Numbered from the stretch's first letter, positions 17,437-26,387 are shown. The stretch is 64,000 bases of DNA from Streptomyces aculeolatus (GCF_020400605.1 NZ_JAINRD010000013.1:62001-126000), one strand, 5' to 3'. Made by a program: numbers and translations. Notes: a model not told the origin generated them from the letters alone.

Positions 17437-19211
17437 GTGGTGCCCTTCGTCGTCGTGGCGTGGTCGTCGCTGCGTAGTTCGCGCAGGACGAGGCTGAGTT
17501 GGGAGTTCCGGCCGCCTTGGAGTCCTTCGCGGCGGAGGATCTCGCGGAGCTGGACGCGGGTGATCGCCGCGTTGCCGTCGCGGGCGAGCACGGCCCGGAC
17601 GTGGGGTCGCACCTGCTCGACGAGCTGGTCCACCGGAAGCGGCGGGTCCTGCTGCCGAGGGGTGCGGGACCGGCTGCTGTGCTTGCCCTTGCTCTTCTTC
17701 ACGTTCGCCTTCTTGCGCCGCACGGTCCCCGGTCCCCGGTCCCGGCTCGGTCCCCGGAGGGGGGTGGACTCGGTCCCCGGGTGGTTATCCGTGGGCGCGG
17801 GGACCGGTCCCCGGTCCGGCGTGCTCGCGGTCCCCGGTTCACGGTCTTCTGGTTCCGTGCCGGTCCCCAGGCGGTGGTGCGTGGGTGCGGGGACCGGTCC
17901 CCGTGGCGGGTTCGGTTCCCGGTCCCCGGCTTCGGCCGGGGTGTGGGGACCGGGTGCTGGTACCGGCAAGCTGGAGACCTTCGGCGGGTTGACCTGGTCT
18001 TCCACGAGTGTGGGGACCGGTCCCCGGTCCGGCGTGATCGCGGTCCCCGGTTCATGGCCTTGTCGTTCTGTGCCGGCCCCCGGGAGGTGTTGTGCGTCGG
18101 CGGGGACCGGTCCCCGTGGCGGGTTCGGTCCCCGGTCCCCGGCCTCGCTCGGAGCGTGGAGACCGGGCGCGCTCCCCGACCGGCCCGGCGGGTTGATCCG
18201 GGTATCCATGGGACCGGGGACCGGTCCCCGCAGCCGGTTCGGTCCCCCGTCCCCGGCGGCGGGGACCGCCTGCTCGGGGACCGCCTGCTCGGGGACCGCC
18301 TGCTCGGGGACCGACTGGTCGGGGACCGTCGGTGCGGGGACCGCAGTGTCGAGGCTACCGATGGTGGGCGGGGTCCAGGGGGAGGGGAGGGGGATGGTGG
18401 CGAGGGTGAGTGCGTGGCGGCGGGCGGCGAGTTGTTGGAGCAGGCGTGCGCGCTGCTGGGGGGCGGTGCCGACCTCGGCCCTGCCGAGTGCTTTCGACAA
18501 CCGTTCGGTCAGGCGCCGCCCGCGGCGGCTGTGCTGCTGCTCGGGCGTCTGGCCCGCGAGCCGGGCGGCCAGGGCGACCGCGCGGTCGGTGGCCCTGTCC
18601 CGGGTGATCTGCGCGGCGTCCCGGTCGCGGGCGGCGATGCCCAGGCGGGACAGGAGCCGTTCGCGGGCTTCCCGCCCCAGGGTGGCGATCAGCGAGTGGG
18701 ACGCGGCACCGGGGGTGCGCAGGCGCAGCTCGATGCCCATGGCCAGGTGCCACAGCACCGCCGCCATGATGGGGCCGACGAAAGCACGGACTGTCCCGCC
18801 GACCGGACCGCTTTCGGCGTAGGCGGGGATCACCTGGACCCCGCTGATGATCCAGACCAGGGTGCCGGGCAGGCCGGGTGCGCCCTGGGTCGTCAGGTTC
18901 TGGCGGGCCATCAGCGCCGTCGCGAAGAGCGCCAGCTCGGCCGCGGCGAACATCGCAGCGCGTTCGGCGGTGCCGGCCATGTCGAGGTAGTCGGCGGCGA
19001 ACCGCCAGCTCGTGTCGGCGCTGTAGGCGGTGCAGCCCAGGGCGGCCATCGCGGCGACCGTGACCGCCGCACTGCCGCGACCGTCCCGTGGCCGGGCGCC
19101 GTGTCGCCGGAGGGCCCGGACGGTGAGCACGATGGCGAAGGCGGCGAGCAGTGCGGTGGCGAGGAGGAGGTCCGGTTCCGGAGTGGTGACGGGGGGCAGG
19201 ACCGCGGTCAT
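17433..19211 (-). CDS. DUF2637 membrane protein with repeat-rich linker
   Basis: ATG 19211 overlaps the WhiB stop by 4 bases. The 592-aa protein has four probable transmembrane helices in about residues 10-150 (LLLATALLAAFAIVLTVRAL, ...GTLVWIISGVQVI...), the DUF2637 region typical of actinobacterial plasmids and integrative elements. A cytoplasmic helical part follows, then a low-complexity linker of about 200 residues with repeats such as VPEQA and DRGPNPPRGPVP. The basic C-terminal domain (KKANVKKSKG, then VQLREILRREGLQGGRNSQL) looks like a winged-helix DNA-binding domain. Such proteins are thought to take part in plasmid transfer or replication control. The linker DNA carries the palindromic repeat described separately. 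Confidence 0.75.
   Translation of the reverse strand: MTAVLPPVTTPEPDLLLATALLAAFAIVLTVRALRRHGARPRDGRGSAAVTVAAMAALGCTAYSADTSWRFAADYLDMAGTAERAAMFAAAELALFATALMARQNLTTQGAPGLPGTLVWIISGVQVIPAYAESGPVGGTVRAFVGPIMAAVLWHLAMGIELRLRTPGAASHSLIATLGREARERLLSRLGIAARDRDAAQITRDRATDRAVALAARLAGQTPEQQHSRRGRRLTERLSKALGRAEVGTAPQQRARLLQQLAARRHALTLATIPLPSPWTPPTIGSLDTAVPAPTVPDQSVPEQAVPEQAVPEQAVPAAGDGGPNRLRGPVPGPMDTRINPPGRSGSAPGLHAPSEAGDRGPNPPRGPVPADAQHLPGAGTERQGHEPGTAITPDRGPVPTLVEDQVNPPKVSSLPVPAPGPHTPAEAGDREPNPPRGPVPAPTHHRLGTGTEPEDREPGTASTPDRGPVPAPTDNHPGTESTPLRGPSRDRGPGTVRRKKANVKKSKGKHSSRSRTPRQQDPPLPVDQLVEQVRPHVRAVLARDGNAAITRVQLREILRREGLQGGRNSQLSLVLRELRSDDHATTTKGTT
17799..18360. repeat. GGGGACCGGTCCCC palindromes and 15-base tandem repeats
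   Basis: Five perfect copies of the 14-base palindrome GGGGACCGGTCCCC lie at 17799, 17889, 18012, 18102 and 18216 (first bases). Many half-sites (GGTCCCCGG) lie between them. At about 18266-18345 follows a tandem run of GGGGACCGCCTGCTC (three near-identical units and diverged ones). All are in frame inside the DUF2637 gene and encode the VPEQA and RGPVP repeats. Confidence 0.85.
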
Positions 19212-19849
19212 AGGGCCTTTCCAGCAGGGGCGGATGCGGTGGTCGACGCGGCGGTTCGGGGTATCGGCTGCCGTGTACGGGGCCTGCTCGGGGCGGGAGC
19301 GTCCGCGGCTGGACTGGTCGTCCTTCGCTTCCTTTTCGGCTGGGGGACGCCGTAGGTGCGGTCGCGGTCGAAGACCTTCAAGGCGGCTTGGCGGAGCAGG
19401 TCTCGGGCGTGCCGGTGGCTGATCTGCAGGGCGGCGGCGAGTCGGTCGGGGCGCCAGCCGCGGAGGTAGGCGTGGTCGATGACGAGCTGCCGCTCGGCTT
19501 CGGTGAGGTGGACGTCGCGTCCGTCGAAGACCGCGCGCACGCGCCGGTAGTCCAGGCGCCGGTGCAGCCCGTCGTGCCACGGGCGCTGCTCGGCTTCGGT
19601 CAGCCCGCCCCAGATGCCGTCCTTGAGGCCGTTCTCCACCGCGTAGTTCAGGCAGTCGGCGCGCACCGGGCACAGGGCGCACAGCTCTTTCGCCTCGGCG
19701 ATGGCGATGTGGTCCCGCGGGCGCGGGAAGAACACATCGTCTGCGTCCGCCGGGTCCAGGCCGTAGCACGCGCCGCGGTTGTGCCAGCTGGTGTCGGCGA
19801 TGCCGCGCAGGCCGGTGGCCGACGCCTCGTGGGTGGTGATGTATCGCAA
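19208..19849 (-). CDS. WhiB-family Fe-S regulator with extra C-terminal HTH
   Basis: The 213-aa protein has the four WhiB cysteines (Cys28, Cys57, Cys60, Cys66) in GACYGL and CALCPVRADC, then the GIWGG turn (78-82). WhiB proteins bind a 4Fe-4S cluster and regulate transcription with the main sigma factor. Unlike the usual 80-130 aa members, this one continues with a segment resembling a sigma-type helix-turn-helix (LTEAERQLVIDHAYLRGWRP, DRLAAALQISHRHARDLL) and a basic Pro-rich tail. It starts the tightly overlapped mobilization run, so it may control transfer genes. Other plasmids also carry WhiB genes. Confidence 0.88.
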   Translation of the reverse strand: MRYITTHEASATGLRGIADTSWHNRGACYGLDPADADDVFFPRPRDHIAIAEAKELCALCPVRADCLNYAVENGLKDGIWGGLTEAEQRPWHDGLHRRLDYRRVRAVFDGRDVHLTEAERQLVIDHAYLRGWRPDRLAAALQISHRHARDLLRQAALKVFDRDRTYGVPQPKRKRRTTSPAADAPAPSRPRTRQPIPRTAASTTASAPAGKAL

Positions 19850-19985
19850 GGGGGCGGTCTCCGATGGGCTGCGCGCTGGGCGGACGCGACGTCGGGCACG
19901 GCTACGGCACCACCAGGGGGCGCCGCAGCAGAGGCGAGGTGAGGGGACGAGCGGGCGGGGATGCCGCTCGGATTTGCGCGGTCGG

Positions 19986-20684
19986 TCAGGACGCCGCGCG
20001 CTGTTCGGGGTGCTGGTCGGCGGCGAGGTCGAGTCGGCCGGGGTGGGGGGTGGCGCGCGGTGCGGTGCCGCGGGCGGAGCCGTCGGGGCCGATCCGTCGG
20101 CGACGGCACGGCTCCCCGGCCTGGGCCCGGCACCACTCGCACCGCACGTTCAGGGCGTCGGGCAGTCCCTCGGCCACGGCCGCGTCCCGCGCGGCGCGGG
20201 CGGGCCGGTACGGGGCGAGGGCATCTCGGGCGGCGGGCGGGATGCAGGTACCGACCTCACGCAACCGCGCCTCCAGCGCCGCGTCGACCCGATCGCGACC
20301 GCGGGAGATCGCCCGGTACTGGGTGGGCTGGGCATTGCCGAGGGCGACGGCTTGGCGGGCGCGGGCCAGCTCGGCGGTCCAGGCGGGCTGGTCGTCGGGG
20401 TCGACCCGCGGGGTGGGGTCGGTGTGGCGGAGCATGCGCTCGCGCCGGTGGCTCTCCCACGGGCGGGCGACGTCGGCCGGCACGATCGGGTACGGCGAGA
20501 TGCGGATATGCCTGCGCGCCGCGGCATAGGCGTCCCAGCCGTACTCGGTGGCGATCGGTACGTCGCCGAGCAGTTCGTGCCACTGGGCGAGCTGGTCGCT
20601 GACCTCGTTCGGGTCGGTGCGGATGGTGCGGGGGTCGAGGCGGCTGATGTAGGCGAGCAGGGCTGCGGTTTCACGGCGATCCAC
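19986..20684 (-). CDS. helicase-loader-like protein with C-terminal zinc finger
   Basis: The 232-aa protein begins with RRETAALLAYISRLDPRTI and QLAQWHELLGDVP, followed by ARRHIRISPYPIVPADVARP. This order resembles phage and plasmid replicative helicase loader or inhibitor domains. The C-terminus has CEWCRAQAGEPC followed by Arg-rich sequence and a distal HP, a likely zinc-binding knuckle common in actinobacterial mobile elements. It follows the Rep-like gene by 7 bases. Together they probably serve replication of the element; that role is inferred. Confidence 0.6.
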   Translation of the reverse strand: MDRRETAALLAYISRLDPRTIRTDPNEVSDQLAQWHELLGDVPIATEYGWDAYAAARRHIRISPYPIVPADVARPWESHRRERMLRHTDPTPRVDPDDQPAWTAELARARQAVALGNAQPTQYRAISRGRDRVDAALEARLREVGTCIPPAARDALAPYRPARAARDAAVAEGLPDALNVRCEWCRAQAGEPCRRRRIGPDGSARGTAPRATPHPGRLDLAADQHPEQRAAS

Positions 20685-20691
20685 TCTCTGG

Positions 20692-21591
20692 CTACTCCGT
20701 TCCGGTCGGCTCGTCGAGGGCGGCCAGCAGGGCGGCGGTGTGGGCCTGGGCCCGGGTCATCCCGCCGGGCCGGGCGGGGGAGGGGCCGGGCACGGCGTAC
20801 AGGCCGGAGCGGTGGGGGGAGTGCTCCCGGGCGATCCAGGAGCGCCAGTCGGCAGCCCACGCCGCGGCGTGGCGTGGGGCGAGGTCGGCGCGGTGGGCAC
20901 GCCACTTCGCGTCGGCGGCTTGCAGGGCCTGCTCGCCGAGGCGGTCGAGGTGTCCCTGTTCGCGGATCCAGGTCAGGGTTGCTGGGTCGGGCTGCCATCC
21001 GGCGGCCGGCGTGACGGCGCCACGCGCGCTCCTGCTCTTACTCCCGTTCCTTTCAGGTTCACTACTGTTCTGGGTGCCGGTTTCCGGTACCTCGCTATGC
21101 CGGTTTCCGGCACCTCGGGGTATCGGTTTTCCACCTGAGGTGCCGGTTTTCGGTACTGCCGGTTTCCGGCACCTCGCGGGGGAAACCGGCACCTCACGCA
21201 GTCGGATTCCGTACCGTCCGAGCGCCGAGACCTGCAGGGCGGGCGGGGCCTCCGGCTCCTCTATGGGCGCTCCCTCGCCGCCGCTTGCCTCATGCTGCTG
21301 GCGCTTCGCTTCTGCGATCGCCCGGGTGGCCAGCGGAAGGCGGTAGACCGTCCTGCGCTGCGGGCCCATGAGGTCGTCGAGCTGCTCCAGTTCACCGGCC
21401 TTGATGAGCCGGCCGATCGCTTCGCGCACGGTCGAGACGGAGGCGTTCGTGCGGGTGGCCAGATCGGGCAATGAGGCCCAGGACACGCACTGTTCGTCGG
21501 CTATCCGGTCGGCTATCGACAGCAGCACCAGCCGTGCGGTCCCGCGGCTGGAGCTGTTCTCCCACACCCACTCGCGGGCATCGGTGCTCAC
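20692..21591 (-). CDS. Rep-like winged-helix protein with internal iterons
   Basis: GTG 21591 (GGAGC 8 bases upstream) starts TDAREWVWENSSSRGTARLV. An ATG at 21651 is also open but lacks a site. The 299-aa product has a GntR-like winged helix at about residues 1-90 (PDLATRTNASVSTVREAIG) and a middle linker encoded by iterons. Its C-terminal domain (PATLTWIREQGHLDRLGEQA, ...WAADWRSWIAR) resembles DnaT/DnaD-like replication proteins. The arrangement fits plasmid replication initiators whose own gene carries the origin. It is the first gene of the minus-strand replication/mobilization block. Confidence 0.65.
   Translation of the reverse strand: MSTDAREWVWENSSSRGTARLVLLSIADRIADEQCVSWASLPDLATRTNASVSTVREAIGRLIKAGELEQLDDLMGPQRRTVYRLPLATRAIAEAKRQQHEASGGEGAPIEEPEAPPALQVSALGRYGIRLREVPVSPARCRKPAVPKTGTSGGKPIPRGAGNRHSEVPETGTQNSSEPERNGSKSRSARGAVTPAAGWQPDPATLTWIREQGHLDRLGEQALQAADAKWRAHRADLAPRHAAAWAADWRSWIAREHSPHRSGLYAVPGPSPARPGGMTRAQAHTAALLAALDEPTGTE
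21075..21192. repeat. iteron cluster inside the Rep-like gene (candidate oriV)
   Basis: Near-identical units TGCCGGTTTCCGGYACCTCG lie at 21075, 21098 and 21157. A variant (TGCCGGTTTTCGGTACTG) is at 21141, a diverged copy at 21121, and an inverted half (GAAACCGGCACCTC) at 21182. The core TGCCGG-TTT-CCGGCA is itself an inverted repeat. In-frame translation gives the KPAVPKTGT-like linker repeats. Confidence 0.8.
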
Positions 21592-23087
21592 CGGCCGCTC
21601 CGGGGCCCGGCCTGGGGGTTCCCGGCCTGCAGGGAAAAGGCGGTGTGCCATGGCCCGCCGGTCCGGGAAGGAGTGGAGGCGCAGGCTGAGGCGCCGGCCA
21701 CGCGCATGGGCCTTTTACACGGGGGGCAGGGCATGCAAGACTCTCCTCTTCAGTGTCGCCACGCTGACGTGCCCGGTGCAATGGGATCAGCGTGGTGATG
21801 TCGGGCAAACTCCGCCCCTGGCAGGGCGGGTTACGCCGTGGGCGTCGGCGTCCGAGAGTTCCCGCTCTCGGACGCCCACGCTGCATTTGCCCCCGGGATC
21901 CCGAACCGCATTGCCGGCCGTTCCCTTCCTCCGTGGGACCGGGCGGGATCCCCAGGGGACGACGAACATACGCACACCCCGCCGCGGAGATCCAGAGTTG
22001 GCTCCAAAACCCTGTACTAGTCGCACACAGTGACGTCGAGAGTGATACCCCGAGAGAGCGCTCAAGTCGCAGACCCGAGGGCTTCATTGAGCTGCCGGCC
22101 TGCGGGACTGCGCCCTGCTCGCGAGAGGCTGTGCGACACGCGGCGTGGTGAGAGGGAATCCCTCAGCAGTACAGGGGCGGGAGCAGTTGGTGCATGGGAA
22201 GCGTCATGACTGCTCGCGCATGGCCCGGCTTAATTTCGTCGCCGCCGTAGCCGATCCGCCGCCCTCCTGCGGGTGCCCGGGCATACCCGGCGAAGTACCG
22301 GTGACGGGCTGAGGGCCATCCACATGAAATGCACTGCGCACCGTTACCCCTCCCTCCAGGCCACCGGCTTGTGTCGGCGATCGGCTGTCAGGCGACCCTA
22401 AAAGCCCTCCAAGAGCGCGTCAACGTGCGACGAGGCCACCACCGCGTGGAACTCCATCAGCAGTCTTTCTCTCCGTCTGCCGAAGAGCAATACCGGGATG
22501 GCTGCACCAACTCATGTAGATTGACGGCGCGTTGGGGCTTTCGAAGCCTGAGCCATCCGTGTCGGAGACCGGGCTGAACGTGCGTTCCGCCCCTTCTCCG
22601 TCTCACATCGTGGACGTTTGAGGGGTGGATGCGTCAGCGCTGAGGTATTTTCCGCCCGCGGCAGGCGATCTCAGTTTCATAACGCCTGTGAGAACGAAGT
22701 CCGTGTCGATGCGGAGGAGCGAGCGCCCCGCCGCTGTCCGGGAGGCAGCGCAACTGGAGGCCGGAGAGGGATTCGGGCTCGTGTGTCGCACCGCTTCGAC
22801 CCGCCGTGCCAGCTCGGCGAAGTTCAGCGCATCCTGCGCACAACCCGCGGCGCTCTCCCCGACATCCAGGACGCCGCGTCCGCCGAACTGCACCGACTGC
22901 GCAGGGAAATGGCAGCCTGAACACCGACTGACCTTCTCGCGACTCCGGCCGACATCGTGGCCCGACAGGATTTGACGAAGAACGGCTGGCAGGTGGACTA
23001 CTTTACCTCCCGCCTGACTTGAAAAAGCCTTCGTCGTTGGTAAATCGCCAGGGTGGGGCGGAACGAGGCGATGGCCTGCGCCGGGCG
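21592..23087. other. 1.5 kb gene-poor region between Rep-like gene and TPR-like gene
   Basis: Apart from the paired hairpins at 21812-21876, nothing firm is seen. Short frames at 22618-22920 (ending LHRLRREMAA) and 22946-23020 (ending GWQVDYFTSRLT) have protein-like ends but no credible starts, and may be remnants. The region may hold the promoter of the Rep operon, origin functions, or an old junction between the replication block and the lanthipeptide cargo. Confidence 0.45.
21812..21876. repeat. two adjacent hairpins upstream of the Rep-like gene
   Basis: CCGCCC (21812-21817) pairs with GGGCGG (21824-21829) across a 6-base loop. GGCGTCCGAGAG (21847-21858) pairs perfectly with CTCTCGGACGCC (21865-21876) across TTCCCG. 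They could be a terminator, a single-strand origin or an operator; position alone does not decide. Confidence 0.7.
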
Positions 23088-24188
23088 TCAGGTGCCGAGG
23101 AGGCTGCCGCGTATTACTCGGTCTCCAGTGCGTGTCGCAGAGAGAAGGTCACTGAGCAGATCCGCCGGGAAGTCTCCTGAGTCCAGGGCGCATTCGCGGA
23201 GGAGATTGCGGCATTGCTGCTTTTTCCTGTCGCTGGATAGTTCGGTGAACTGCGTGTCGGTGAGGGTTTCACGGGCGGCGTAGCCGTCTCCGGCTTCCAT
23301 CGTGCGGCGGTGGAGGTCGTCGACGAGAGCACGCGTGATGGTCTGGCCGGTGGATCGTGCAGCAGCAAGGATCGTGAGGCCGAGACGTATGTCGAAGACG
23401 GTCGTGCCGTGCCCGGTAGGTGCTGCGAGGTAGATGTTGGCCAGGTCGGCGACGGGCTGCATGGTCGATTCGCCGGCAGCGAGGTTGCACAGCACCGCCA
23501 GGCACGCGGCGACGATCTGTTCCCACGGGTCGCCTGGCGTCGTGTGGTCGAGCAGGCTTCGGGCGCGGTCTGTGTCGCCGGTGGTGAGGGCGGCGAGGAC
23601 GGTGACCTGGCGCCCATCCAGCATCCGGGACCCGATCCCGTGGTGCTGTTCGATGTGCGCCAGGGCTTCGTCCCAGCGCCCTTGGGTGGTGAGGGTGCGT
23701 GTGCCGTCGGCGAGGAGCACCCGCCACAGCCAGGCGTGAACTTCCTTGCGATCCTCCGCGGTCGCGGTGAGGTCCGCGGGGATGGAGATGTCCTCGAAGC
23801 GGACGGGGGTACCCGTGCCGACTGCTTCGAACAACGCGAGGAGTCGACGTCGGCCTTCGTCACCGCGGCCTGCGCGCACCTGGAGCCTGGCGAGGTTGAC
23901 GGCCGGTTCCAGGGCGCGGATCGCGCTCATTGCGGGCAGCGGGCAGGCGTGGAGGTAGGCGGCGGCGTGCTGGTGGCACATCTCGCGGGCGAGGTCGGGA
24001 AGTCCCAGGTCGGATGCGACGAGGGCGGCCTGGTTGTAGACCGCGGAGGCATCGCCCTGGTCGGACTCGCTGGCGGCGGCGTCAGCGAGCTGTGCGATGG
24101 AGGCGATGCGTTCGGGCAGAGGGAGGCAGGCGGGTCGGAAACGCGCGACGAGCGGGAAACGCTGCGCGATCGGTCCGTGCGGGTCCAT
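23088..24188 (-). CDS. TPR-like helical protein next to the lanthipeptide cluster
   Basis: The 366-aa protein starts MDPHGPIAQRFPLVARFRPA and consists of helical pairs such as SAVYNQAALVASDLGLPDLA and RWDEALAHIEQHHGIGSRML. These resemble the TPR-like repeats of streptomycete XRE-TPR regulators, but no helix-turn-helix is present. It lies 95 bases downstream of the methyltransferase gene on the same strand, so it could be the last gene of the lanthipeptide operon. Proteins of this type are frequent neighbours of FxLD loci as I recall. A scaffold or regulatory role is inference. Confidence 0.65.
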   Translation of the reverse strand: MDPHGPIAQRFPLVARFRPACLPLPERIASIAQLADAAASESDQGDASAVYNQAALVASDLGLPDLAREMCHQHAAAYLHACPLPAMSAIRALEPAVNLARLQVRAGRGDEGRRRLLALFEAVGTGTPVRFEDISIPADLTATAEDRKEVHAWLWRVLLADGTRTLTTQGRWDEALAHIEQHHGIGSRMLDGRQVTVLAALTTGDTDRARSLLDHTTPGDPWEQIVAACLAVLCNLAAGESTMQPVADLANIYLAAPTGHGTTVFDIRLGLTILAAARSTGQTITRALVDDLHRRTMEAGDGYAARETLTDTQFTELSSDRKKQQCRNLLRECALDSGDFPADLLSDLLSATRTGDRVIRGSLLGT

Positions 24189-24283
24189 AGGTCCCCCGGG
24201 GGGCTAAGTGGCGAGGTGCGGGAGACTGCCGTGCCCGCCAGCGTGAAGAAGTGGCGGGCACTGGCTGTGCGGCGGTCAGGTTG

Positions 24284-26362
24284 TCAGCCGAAGTCGACGA
24301 CGACGCGGTTCAGCGGTGTGTCGAGGGTGAACAAGCCAGCCCGCTGTTCCACGTGCGGCGTGGTCAGGTCGTGCAGCTCGAAGGTGGCCTCGCGCTTGCG
24401 GTAGTCGCGGTCCCAGGTGCGTACCGCGTCGGCGACCTGCGCCGCCAGTTCGTTGCTGCCGGGGCCGTGTGCGATGACGCCGAACTCCCACAGCCTGCCG
24501 CCCTGGGAGGTGGTCTGGTCCGAGACGCGGCGGGCGAGGTAGGCGACGGCGCCTCCTTGGACGGCTGCGGTTGAGGAGGGGTAGGGGTCCTCGGTGAGCA
24601 GGGTTCCCTTGGCGGTCGCCGGGAAGAACATCTGGATCAGACCGGACGGCAGCGTGCAGGAGATGAACAGTTCCATCCACTCGGGGGACTCCATGGCGCG
24701 GACGGTCATTCCGGTCCACTCCTCGACCCGAGGCTGCTCCAGCACTCCGGCCAGGGCTTCGGTGTCGATGGTCTGGACGGTCGGACCGTGCAGCCTCACA
24801 GTTCCGTCTGCGCTGAGGGGGATGTCGCGGTGGTCGTCGTCGGCAATGCCCTTCCGCAGCGGCATGAACGTGTTCATCTCGGAGCCGGCGGAGGTCCACC
24901 GGCCGTCGCGCTTCTCGTAGGCGATGGAGCGGGAGACGGTTCCCTTGAGCCGTTGGGGGGCGACGAGCCGGCCGCCGTCGGCGAGCTGTGCGAGCCAGGC
25001 GTGCGGGATTCCGTGCGCGCCGACGGTGGCGATGATCCGGTCGTACGGCGCTCCCTCGGCGTGGCCGACAGCGCCGTCCCGCGTCAGTGCCGTGACATTA
25101 GTGACGCCCGCTGCGGCGAAGTGCCGTTGTGCGCCTTCTACCAGGTCCTCATCGACGTCGATGGTGGTGACATGGCCGTCCTCGCCGACGAGGTGGCCGA
25201 GGAGTGCCGCGTTGTAGCCGGTGCCGGCGCCGAGTTCCAGGATGCGCTCGCCGGGCTGAGCGTCGAGCTGGTCGAGCATGAGGGCCACGATGATCGGCTG
25301 CGAGGCGCAGGAGATCGACGTGCCGTCCTCGTCGTGCTTCACGTCCACGACCGCGTTGGCGTAGGCCGCTTCCAGCGGCGAGTCGGGGACGAACAGGTGC
25401 CGCGGCACGGCGCGCAGCGCTTGCTCGACCGCGGGTGTGCGGGCGCGGCCGGCGGCCTTGATCTGGTCGACGAGGGCGTTGCGGAGTCGCGCGGCGTCGG
25501 CGGCGGGGGTGGTGAGGGTTTCGGCGTTCACCGGGCTGACGGTATCCGCTTGAGGGGGCGTTCCATCTGTTGATGGGGTGGTGTCCTGGGCTTGCATGAT
25601 GACCTCTCGTGCGATGTGGGATAGGGCGTGCTGGTCTCCAGGTGAGAGGCCGGCACGGTTGGCGTGGAAGAGAGCGTGGTGCGCGAGGACGGCGCGCAGT
25701 CCGCGGGTGAGTCGGCCCTTCGCCGCGAGTTCGGCGAGCCGTGCTCCGGCCCGCTCGAACGCGGATACCCATGGGGCGTGTTCGTCGAGTGGGCCGCCGG
25801 GCTGGGCCAGGTCTGCGGTGTTGGCGGTCATCAAGGTGCGCATGGCTGGTACCAGGGCTGCGCGTCGCTCCGAGGTGATGGGCGTGGCAGCCGGACGGAG
25901 ATCGGCGTACTTCGCCCACACGTCGCCCTGCTCGTACCAGTCCAGGCCGGCGGCCCGCAGCATGGTGCTCGTGAGGAGGACGGCAGTCTCTCGGCGGCCG
26001 AGGCGTCGAGGGGCGGGCCTGTAGGTGAGCAGGTGGCGGCTGTCCATGTGGAAGAGGATGTGCGCGGCGTCTACGGCCTGAGTGCCGCCCAAGACGAAGG
26101 TCTCGGGCTCGTAGATGCCAAGATGCCAGGACACAACGGTGCCGTCGGCAGCGAGGTCGACCAGGAGGCGCTGCAGGATTGGGGACGGCTCGGGCGCCCG
26201 GTAGCGCAGTGGCCAGGGCTGCTTGTTCATGAACCACCAACCGTTGACCTCACCGGCGTTCTCGGCCGCGAGCAGCGCGGGGCCGAGACGTTCGGCGACG
26301 GCGACCTGCGCGGTCTCCCGGTCGGGGAACACGACGTTGTGCTGATGCCAGCGGGGGGGCAT
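24284..26362 (-). CDS. FxLD-system methyltransferase: SpaB_C-like plus PCMT fusion
   Basis: From ATG 26362 (25 bases after the LanC stop) the product has 692 aa. Residues 1 to about 255 match the lantibiotic-dehydratase C-terminal (thiopeptide-type) domain, with WWFMNKQPWPLRYR and HILFHMDSRHLLTY. Residues about 290-490 are a protein-L-isoaspartate O-methyltransferase domain with the SAM motif ILELGAGTGYNA (374-385) and CASQPIIVALMLDQL. The remainder is a beta-rich domain specific to this family. Related LanS enzymes methylate an Asp of the modified peptide, which leads to succinimide and isoaspartate. The fused dehydratase-like domain probably binds the leader or core. An upstream ATG at 26410 would overlap LanC. 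Confidence 0.88.
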   Translation of the reverse strand: MPPRWHQHNVVFPDRETAQVAVAERLGPALLAAENAGEVNGWWFMNKQPWPLRYRAPEPSPILQRLLVDLAADGTVVSWHLGIYEPETFVLGGTQAVDAAHILFHMDSRHLLTYRPAPRRLGRRETAVLLTSTMLRAAGLDWYEQGDVWAKYADLRPAATPITSERRAALVPAMRTLMTANTADLAQPGGPLDEHAPWVSAFERAGARLAELAAKGRLTRGLRAVLAHHALFHANRAGLSPGDQHALSHIAREVIMQAQDTTPSTDGTPPQADTVSPVNAETLTTPAADAARLRNALVDQIKAAGRARTPAVEQALRAVPRHLFVPDSPLEAAYANAVVDVKHDEDGTSISCASQPIIVALMLDQLDAQPGERILELGAGTGYNAALLGHLVGEDGHVTTIDVDEDLVEGAQRHFAAAGVTNVTALTRDGAVGHAEGAPYDRIIATVGAHGIPHAWLAQLADGGRLVAPQRLKGTVSRSIAYEKRDGRWTSAGSEMNTFMPLRKGIADDDHRDIPLSADGTVRLHGPTVQTIDTEALAGVLEQPRVEEWTGMTVRAMESPEWMELFISCTLPSGLIQMFFPATAKGTLLTEDPYPSSTAAVQGGAVAYLARRVSDQTTSQGGRLWEFGVIAHGPGSNELAAQVADAVRTWDRDYRKREATFELHDLTTPHVEQRAGLFTLDTPLNRVVVDFG

Positions 26363-26387
26363 GGACGTCCGTTCGGTCGGCGGTGCT

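Noticed and set aside
17790..18360. CRISPR-like or satellite repeat outside genes
   Set aside because: The repeats are in frame within a gene and spacing is irregular apart from the 15-base run.
17499..19355. Long Gly/Arg/Val plus-strand frame over the DUF2637 gene
   Set aside because: It arises from the repeated GGGGACC elements read in antisense; no domain, start site or neighbours support it.
21060..21200. CRISPR array
   Set aside because: The repeats are close-packed, palindromic and coding, without unique spacers; they fit iterons.
22603..22920. Overlapping 96-100 residue frames on both strands
   Set aside because: Neither strand has a ribosome site or a recognisable motif; kept only as a possible relic.
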